Part shown: positions 6,034 through 6,073 of the stretch, in pieces
Numbering within the stretch: the stretch's first letter is position 1
Layout of the letters: each line of letters begins with the position of its first letter
Assembly (NCBI GenBank): GCA_919902095.1
Contig: CAKKQL010000169.1
Location: forward strand, 1-6,073
Direction of reading: 5' to 3'
DNA from: Acidiferrobacterales bacterium
GTDB lineage: Bacteria > Pseudomonadota > Gammaproteobacteria > Acidiferrobacterales > Sulfurifustaceae
Length of the DNA: 6,073 nucleotides
Made by a program: the position numbers and the translations under genes
Notes under the pieces: model-generated
Told to the model about the DNA's origin: nothing
Seen by the model: only the letters and a program-made list of their open reading frames with translations
Databases searched by the model: none

Positions 6034-6073
6034 CTAGACGCTGATGTCGAGCGCCTTCATGCTGAGGCGGATC
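6034..6073 (-). CDS. 3' end of a convergent gene, product not identified
   Basis: Reading the minus strand from the right edge gives twelve codons, IRLSMKALDISV, and then a TAG stop at 6034-6036. The stop lies 25 bases from the terminator hairpin, which fits a real gene end. The ending loosely resembles the last strand of an S1 RNA-binding domain (R-I-x-L-S-M-K-A), as in S1-like, Tex or related RNA-binding proteins, but twelve residues are too few for an assignment. The rest of the gene lies beyond the right edge. Confidence 0.5.
   Translation of the reverse strand, partial: IRLSMKALDISV

Overview
The window is GC-rich with strong third-position G/C bias and no selenocysteine or phage signs. 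Protein families and intergenic repeats suggest a gammaproteobacterium, possibly of the chemolithotrophic Chromatiales/Acidiferrobacterales kind; this placement is an inference, since no rRNA or marker gene is present.

Layout. (1) Bases 2-1897, plus strand: the C-terminal ~630 residues of a molybdopterin-guanine-dinucleotide oxidoreductase. It most resembles the NarB/NasA (assimilatory-type) nitrate reductase catalytic subunit and is cut by the left window edge. (2) Bases 1897-3747, plus strand, overlapping the first gene by one base (TGATG): a single 616-aa protein that joins a DmsB-type four-[4Fe-4S] electron-transfer module to a DmsC-type eight-helix quinol-oxidising anchor. (3) Bases 3748-4125: a 378-base gap with an 'acaggatt' repeat/inverted-repeat cluster, hairpins, a sigma-54-like -24/-12 element and a perfect TATAAT -10 box. 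(4) Bases 4126-5817, plus strand: a fused PP2C-like / Ser-Thr kinase-like protein with a C-terminal membrane tail; key catalytic residues are missing from both domains. (5) Bases 5818-6008: a hairpin-rich foldback element and a clear bidirectional intrinsic terminator. (6) Bases 6034-6073, minus strand: the last 12 codons of a convergent gene.

How the genes may work together: the first two genes look like a translationally coupled, membrane-bound nitrate reductase. Electrons would pass from quinol through the DmsC-type anchor and the four Fe-S clusters to a NarB-type Mo centre, rather than from ferredoxin or NAD(P)H as in classical assimilatory enzymes. The charge distribution of the anchor loops predicts that the Fe-S module faces the cytoplasm, which fits an assimilatory role. 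From memory, PP2C-kinase fusion proteins of this family are encoded beside nitrate/nitrite assimilation genes in pseudomonads (the PA1782-type protein), so the third gene supports a nitrate-assimilation locus. Its own degenerate motifs suggest a scaffold or sensor rather than an active enzyme. The most noteworthy points are the NarB plus DmsB-DmsC pairing and the doubly degenerate phosphatase/kinase. I see no defence system, CRISPR, tRNA, rRNA or transposase.
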